Shown here: piece after piece, positions 58,531 to 64,000 of the stretch
Numbering within the stretch: the stretch's first letter is position 1
Layout of the letters: the number at the start of each line of letters is the position of its first letter
NCBI RefSeq assembly: GCF_023278565.1
Contig: NC_064672.1
Coordinates: 7,130,001 to 7,194,000 of the forward strand
Origin: Colletotrichum lupini
Taxonomy: Eukaryota; Ascomycota; Sordariomycetes; Glomerellales; Glomerellaceae
Direction of reading: 5' to 3'
Length of the DNA stretch: 64,000 nt
Program-made: the position numbers and the translations under genes
Notes under the pieces: model-generated
Told to the model about the DNA's origin: nothing
Database searches by the model: none
The model's input: only the letters and a program-made list of their open reading frames with translations

Positions 58531-58800
58531 GGCCCCTGGCCAAGAGGAAACCCGGAACACCCGCATCGGGGCACCAAGGGCCCCATACGGAATCCCCTAG
58601 GAACACGGTGGTCGGTTCTCTCGGCAGCAGATCTTGAGAGAAGAATGCAACACCCAAGCTGACCCCAGTCTGCTTCGATGTTCTTCGCTGGATCTGCCGC
58701 GAAGACAAGAGACGCCAAGCGCCATATTCCGAGGGGATCTCCGTTTGGATCCCTCGGTGCCCCAATGCGGGGCTTCCAGGTTTCCTCTTGGTCTGGGCAG
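58531..58800. repeat. 270-bp imperfect inverted repeat (fold-back)
   Basis: The left half read forward and the right half read in reverse complement align along almost the whole length. The outer 45 bp are strongest (CCAAGAGGAAACC, GGGGCACC, ATCCCCT blocks) and weaker matches continue to the centre near 58665 (GCAGATC, GAAGAA). By eye the outer arms are roughly 80% identical. There is no obvious target duplication or transposase. It begins about 50 bp downstream of the stop codon of the minus-strand RNase III-like gene, so it is probably transcribed in that gene's 3' untranslated region. Confidence 0.75.
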
Positions 58801-58849
58801 GCTACTGATCGTTAGCTCAAGGGGTAAGGAGGTTTTGACATTACCGATA

Positions 58850-59391
58850 TCAGAGAATATGGAGGTTCGTTGCCACGCGCTTGGCAGCGTCGAGCCCTTC
58901 ACGTCCACCTCCGCGGTCCTTGTACACAGCTCCGATAATAGCCTTGATGGTATCAATCTTCGTTTGAGCACCGAGAGCAAAGCCCTGGGATGGGTTCACA
59001 CTGACACACGGCGAGAAGGCGAAGCTGTCGAAGATCTCAACTAGTCGCGAATTGTTTCTAGCACGCTGGGAGTGGGCGTCGATATCGCCTAATATTATCA
59101 TATTAGTACGTTCTTTGGGACAAGACTGTATGCAGCCTTGACATCAACTCCGAACTTACTTCTTGTTGCGATGTTCGAGTCGATCATCGCTTCCACGGCG
59201 AAGAGCCTGATGAGGCTGTCTCCTAAGGGAGCCAGAATCTTGTTGCCGTCGATGACACGACGATCGCCAATGTTTTGGACCCCAGAGCCTGGGGCTTGAA
59301 GGGCTTCCAAGAGCCAGTTGATGTTGTTGAAACGATGGTCAATGAGGCGCATGGCTTCGTCCACTTTGTACCTGTCCTGCTGGGATTGCAT
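58850..59391 (-). CDS. RNase III-fold small protein with degenerate active site
   Basis: Two exons, complement(join(58850..59088, 59160..59391)), 156 residues; a 71-bp intron with gtaagt and an AG acceptor preceded by CTAAT. The helices match a single RNase III domain: FNNINWLLEALQAPGSG (helix before the signature), GNKILAPLGDSLIRL (signature region), RNNSRLVEIF, and TKIDTIKAIIGAVYKDRGG (second acidic motif). Relative to active RNase III, the Asp of LGD and the Asp of IDTIK are kept, but the signature Glu and the Glu before the AIIGA stretch are replaced by Lys. There is no dsRNA-binding domain, ATPase or PAZ region. It may bind structured RNA or act only as a dimer partner, and catalysis is doubtful. 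A large fold-back follows the stop codon. Confidence 0.78.
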
Positions 59392-60030
59392 CGTGTCTTT
59401 GGCAGACGGTAATAACTATCGGCAGTGATCAGAGGTCAACGAGCTATGATGAGGAGTAGGGTGTAGTAAAAGAGTTGTGGGAAAGGTAAATGAGTGATAA
59501 ATCGAGGGGTAAGTTGGATGGAATATCGCAGGTTCTTATACGTTCTAGTGACCATTGCCCCCTCAACTTCGGTGGCCGGGAGACCAGCCTTCCATACAGA
59601 TGAATGGCTTTCACGCCTGAAATGACGTGGCACTTGAGACATGTATTGGACTTTCCGTCGAATCCCACCAATTCGGTTGCGACAAACCAGAGATACAAGT
59701 GTGCGAGACGTGCGTGGAGTAATGCATGTCTTGAAACTGCGCCCGTATTCCCCTCCCCCGGCGTGAGGTGCAGGTAGTTGCGTTCACCGGGCGACCACCA
59801 TTCCGAAAGACTGGAAAATGATACTCGTCCTTGCCGCGAAGTGCGAAGTGTCTGTGAAATGTCGAAGTGTTAAACATGAGTACCTGGCAACAGTAGTATG
59901 TCTTTCAATGTAAGGTAAGCAGACGAAACTAAGAGCCAAGTAGGCCAAGTCCCAATGAAGAATTTCAAAATAGATAATTGCATCTAACTAAACGCCGAGA
60001 GAAATGCCTTCAATAGACCGTGTCTTTGGG
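59392..60030. other. Intergenic interval
   Basis: 639 bp upstream of the RNase III-like gene and downstream of the small glycine-rich protein gene (both minus). No supported frame is present. Confidence 0.45.
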
Positions 60031-60418
60031 CTATTTCTTCGCCGGGTTCCGAGGACCATCCACGGCCTTTTCCACTGTCCCTGCAATGCCCCCCTTACTC
60101 GCATCAAACTGGCTTCCGATGACACCGTCCTTCGAGAAAGGGCCGCCAACGGCTTCGCCTATGGAATAAAAGTCAGAACCGAGATCATGCCAGATTCAGG
60201 CTGCAACACTCACCAATCTGGCCAATGTTACCATCAGGGTTGAATTGCTTGCCAATGGCGCCCTCCGAGGAGATGACGCTAGGCTTGGAGGGGCTGGTGT
60301 CCTTCTTTTGGCCGGCGGCCTCGGCAGCGTTGTGGATGGGGTTCTGAGACGACATGGCTCTAATTCTGGGTACTGATGCAGCGAAAAGCTTGGTTTGTCT
60401 AAGGGCGATTCTGTTCAT
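60031..60418 (-). CDS. Small glycine-rich conserved-type protein, possibly mitochondrial
   Basis: Two exons, complement(join(60031..60158, 60214..60418)), 110 residues; a 55-bp intron (gtgagt/tag). The N-terminal 22 residues (MNRIALRQTKLFAASVPRIR) contain Arg and Lys but no acids and end before AMSS, a good mitochondrial presequence. The mature part has repeating Gly-hydrophobic units: GAIGKQF, DGNIGQIGE, KDGVIGSQF, GGIAGTVE, with a Lys-rich C-terminus. I cannot name a function. The splice restores a run of these units across the junction, which supports the model. It is divergent from the Cys-x2-Cys protein gene at 62463. Confidence 0.75.
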
Positions 60419-62270
60419 GATGTACTTAGTAGGTGATGAAGATAATAGCTCTTTTTTCTAAGGTTCGGTGGGTGAGATCTTATACACTTTGAATGATCGT
60501 GCGCGTCATCTTTGGCGCACAGCATGTGGTTAGCCAGAATGACGTTTCTGCACCAGTGAAAGAATGGTGACATCATGAAGCGCTGACCATAACATTCAAA
60601 TAGGTAGTGCACGGAAAGGACCGAGTAATAGTAAATGGCATGAATCATCGTTCAATCGAGCGGGCTTAAGACAACGATTTTCCGCAAACATCAGCATTCC
60701 TACGGGTTGGCCTGTCAGAGTATACCAGTGCCACATGCACCTTTGCGCCTAGAGGTATTAAGAGGAACTCCTATCAGCATGTGAACATACAATAGAAACC
60801 TGAATATGACGATACTGAAACAACTTACTGAACTGACTTGAATTTTGGTTATTTCTAGGTGCTAACTCAATGCTGGAACTGCGAGTTTCTACTTGACTTG
60901 GATTTGGTTGTGATTGAGAGCTGCAGCGTACTGAAATTAGGCATTTGGCCAACTCTGAATGCCATGTGAGGTTTGATGGAGATGGAAGTACCTATCCTGC
61001 CAAATACACACCAATCAATGCTTGAGAATAATTCTCAGAGCAGGAAAAATTCTCTATCCTTTCCCTAGCCGATACCTCGTTAAGTAAACTGAACTCAAAA
61101 ATGTAATCATGTCGGAAACGCATCTTGTCGCAAAGCAAGAAACAAGTGGAAGACATACACCTGAAGAAAGGGCTTGGGTTCTTGAAAATCCAGACTCCTA
61201 AATGGTCGTATATATATAAATACCTATGTATGTATAATAACTACTCACCATAGGCTCTACTGTTTTGTCTGCCGTTCAAATTGGGAGAAATAAGCGCATC
61301 GGCAAGGTTGACATGGCTATGGCCGTATGCCTGGTAGTCTTATTGCTCCTAGAAACTCACGAGATCGGGCTACCAGCAAGTCACTACTTCCTAATCAGGT
61401 ACGTGTTAAATAGGATACCTAGTGTTGAGAGAAGATTATCTACGACAGGAGACAAGACGCCGTTACTAAAGACTCTGGTACAACACCTTGTAAAGTCAGT
61501 TGATACCTGGTCTTCGAGTCACACTTGCCCATCCCCTGACGAGGACTTGTGCATGTGGAAGTCGGGAAGGACAAGTTGAACTGAGAGTCAAGAGGTTAAG
61601 TCATGCTCTCGTCTGTCCGCTAGGACTGGAAATTGAATTCTCAAAACAATTTGAATGTCTCTACTTGACCAAGGTGAATACGAGTTTCATCGATCTTATA
61701 CTCGGACTCTTCGAGGCATGCAATTCATAGTTTCACATAGCTTCTAGATCCAGCTACTTTACAGCTGTAATGTTTCCAGTTGTTGCCGAATGGAAGCAAG
61801 CAAAGGCTTCATTTCAACTGTGACTTGAGACAAGGAGCTCACAATTCACCAATGAGAATCGACAAGTGTCTTTGATGAAGTCGATTTAATTGTATCAAGC
61901 AGGGGTTTGATACCAAGGCCTTTGTTCTGTAAGCTATTTGCACCTGAATACTCGTGTATTCGCTAAGTGCATGTGCATATAGCCGCCGCGAACCAACATT
62001 GGCGGATACTCTGCAGCGAATCAAGTGAGACAGTGTGAGCGAGTGGTTCGCCCTCCCACTCTCTGTTGCATGGGGTCACCGGCCAGCAAGGACATAAGAT
62101 GTAGGGCTGAGGTATTCGTGCATCTCTCTGCTGGCCAAGACTGCCCGAGTATTCCTCAAAATTAGAGGAAGGAGCGAGGTGAATGTGATTGAAGTCTTGG
62201 ATTAAGCGAGCAACTCCAGATGAAATCGCGTCTTTTCACTTCACCTTCGTCTAGGGTTTCTGCCTCACTT
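60419..62270. other. Divergent intergenic interval
   Basis: About 1.9 kb between two divergently transcribed genes. A short TA-repeat stretch is at 61208-61240. Frames are short and unrecognised. Confidence 0.45.
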
Positions 62271-62462
62271 CCTTTCTAGATAGTTCACGGTCGTTCCTTT
62301 CTTCTTGTGGAAATATTCTCAACCTTCTCCTTCAACCCATTCTTCTTCCTTCCTGCCCTTATATTGCAACCTTTCCTTTCCCACTAATCCTTTCACTTCA
62401 CACAAGCAACCGTGAGTCCCTGAATCTCGATCCCTAATCTTTCCTCCTCCGATCACAAAGCC
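62271..62462 (+). promoter_or_regulatory. Pyrimidine-rich leader of the 62463 gene
   Basis: The plus strand is C/T-rich from about 62270 to 62455 and has no ATG in its last 90 bp before the start codon. This matches a core promoter and 5' leader of a filamentous-fungal gene. Confidence 0.45.
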
Positions 62463-64000
62463 ATGGACTTCGACGACGACAAGTCGCTCTTCGGATCTTC
62501 TCCTCCAACTTCAGCGACGTTGGGGTCTCACTTCGCTGTCAGAGATCCGATCCCTCTCTGCTTGCCTGGAATGGGCGCAACTCAACTACCGAATGCCAAC
62601 GGTGCTCCTGCGCAGGCGCAGGGCGCAACCTCGAGTTTACAAGTCCCTCACATGCCTCATCAAGTACTTGGCATCGAGAACAACCCCCTGGACGTTCCTT
62701 CCAGACCACAGACACCCGCACAGAGACGGCTTTCACGAAAAACCTCAAAGCCCTCTTCCTCTCGAAGAAGCTCTTCATCTCAGAAAGCTCCCATCTCCGC
62801 GATTAACCCCGGCGTTCCCGTTCGACTGATTCCAACATTGCCAGGCTCCTCAGCTCCCACAGCAGAGACTCCTCTGTTCGCTCCGCCAATTGCACCGGGT
62901 CACAGTACCTTGCCCCCTTTGCCGGCATCGCTCCTTCTGTCACCTTCACCGCCCGTTCTGAACGGGAATGGCGCACCCTTGGCCTTAGGTGTTGGTGAAG
63001 CATCTTCAAGCCAGAAGTTGTGTACCAAGTGCCACAAGTCTAAGCCGCAATCGGAATTCTCTTCTATGACCAATATGGGTCTGATAAGGGAGCGAAGCCA
63101 ATGCGAGCCGTGTCGCAGGAAGAGAAGGGAGTCATCGGCTCGATACAAGCTTCGCAAAGAAAAGGCTGAGACTCAGGCTGAGGACAACCAAGAGCAGCTT
63201 CAGCAGCAGCAACTTCCACAGGGTGGCATGGCGCAGTGTCCTTATCATGGCTTAAGCGAGCACCAGCCGACTCGTCCTTCTCATCCATTGACAGAAGTGG
63301 TTGGTCTTGAGCAGGCAACTGAATCCAGCCCTATGCATGGCGTCGCCACGGCGAACACAATGCTTGGCTTCAATTCTACTACAGAGCTTATGAGAGAGGC
63401 AAGTCCCATAATTGACAAGTTTGTCCCCAAGGTTGGCTAACAGTATCATACCAGACATTCGCTCCCAACGCACTGATCACAACCCAACATGATCCAATCG
63501 ACTTGACGTCTCCAACTTTTTCCCCCTTCTTCGACTGGCCAGCAGCCCAGGAACCAGAACAGGTATCTCACCATACCCCCTCCAATTCGCCCAAGTCCAC
63601 ATGCTAACGTATCATTCACAGGGCGTCGACATTGAAGCTGATATGGCATTCTGTGGATTTCAATCGTCGAAGCAAATGGCGTCGCCGAGCTTAGTTCTCC
63701 CGCAAGAGACTGGCATGGAGGCTGGACTTCCCCCAACTCAAGATCACACAAGCGAGCTCTACGACATTGTGAGCGTCAAGACGCTTAAGACTCCCTTGAC
63801 CAAGAATGCTGAGGCCTGGCTTCTCAACCACGAGAAGCAAAAGTTCAAAGAAGGCCGCGAAAAGTGTGAGTGGATGAAGACGCAGGAGAAGAAGACTTTG
63901 GTGGCGTGCTGGGAGAAGAGACAGGCCTCGATTGTTCTTGGACTTGTCGAAGTGCCTGGCTCTGATCTTCAGCCCATGATTGGCTATTCCTACGCCGAGG
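62463..64000 (+). CDS. Cys-x2-Cys cluster protein, unknown function (3' end outside window)
   Basis: Exons join(62463..63398, 63455..63562, 63622..>64000) give 474 residues so far, with the frame open at the window end. The N-terminal 180 residues are Pro/Ser-rich and disordered. A short four-cysteine module follows: CTKC, then SEF, then CEPC with a basic tail RRKRRESSARYKLRKEKAE; the spacing resembles zinc-ribbon or Stc1-like folds. A Gln-rich stretch comes next. The third exon has a charged helical region (NHEKQKFKEGREKCEWMKTQ). The first intron (63399-63454, 56 bp) uses GCAAGT as donor with a CTAAC branch and CAG acceptor. Reading through it would end the protein at residue 325, so correct splicing of the GC donor decides the product. 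A nuclear or nucleic-acid-binding role is a guess. Confidence 0.75.

Overview
The window is nuclear DNA of a filamentous ascomycete. The evidence is genes with short introns (about 50-160 bp) carrying GT-AG borders and CTAAC-type branch points, a Zn2Cys6 regulator, a DUF3176 membrane protein, GMC, Baeyer-Villiger and intradiol oxygenases, and two transposons destroyed by repeat-induced point mutation (RIP). The gene repertoire suggests a Sordariomycete, but I cannot fix genus or species. All exon joins below were built by hand from splice signals, reading frame and family expectation.

Layout. 1-4169 is a Ty3/gypsy retrotransposon on the minus strand, RIP-mutated until CpA and TpG almost vanish. 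It abuts a 3-hydroxyacyl-CoA dehydrogenase gene that has lost its 3' end. That gene shares a promoter region with a histidinol-dehydrogenase-family gene (5605-7020), which converges on a Zn2Cys6 regulator (7337-9638). After a 2.8-kb gap come a membrane acyltransferase (12423-14150) and a DUF3176 protein (15001-17307). From 18.4 to 30.9 kb there is a run of plus-strand metabolic genes: intradiol dioxygenase, short-chain dehydrogenase, dienelactone-hydrolase-family enzyme, NmrA-like oxidoreductase and an ACS-type MFS transporter. They could form a peripheral aromatic or small-acid utilisation set. A MITE with long inverted repeats sits about 40 bp upstream of the NmrA-like start codon.

31.0-36.7 kb is a five-exon DDX60/SKI2-like helicase on the minus strand. 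A Baeyer-Villiger monooxygenase with a stop-free intron follows. At 41202-43087 is a complete but RIP-killed Fot1/pogo transposon with perfect 44-bp terminal repeats and a TA duplication. 43.1-50.7 kb has no gene I can support and ends in a pyrimidine-rich leader for a glutamine-rich bZIP factor (50752-52527). The right end holds a secreted GMC oxidoreductase (minus), a small RNase III-fold protein (minus) with a 270-bp fold-back just past its stop codon, a 110-residue glycine-rich protein (minus), and the 5' part of a Cys-x2-Cys protein gene (plus) that runs off the window.

The items most worth a second look are the fold-back beside the degenerate RNase III gene, the MITE in the NmrA promoter at a 22-bp palindromic site, the two GC-AG introns (one splitting a zinc cluster), the 63-bp stop-free intron in the monooxygenase, and the RIP pattern that spares the ends of the Fot1 element.
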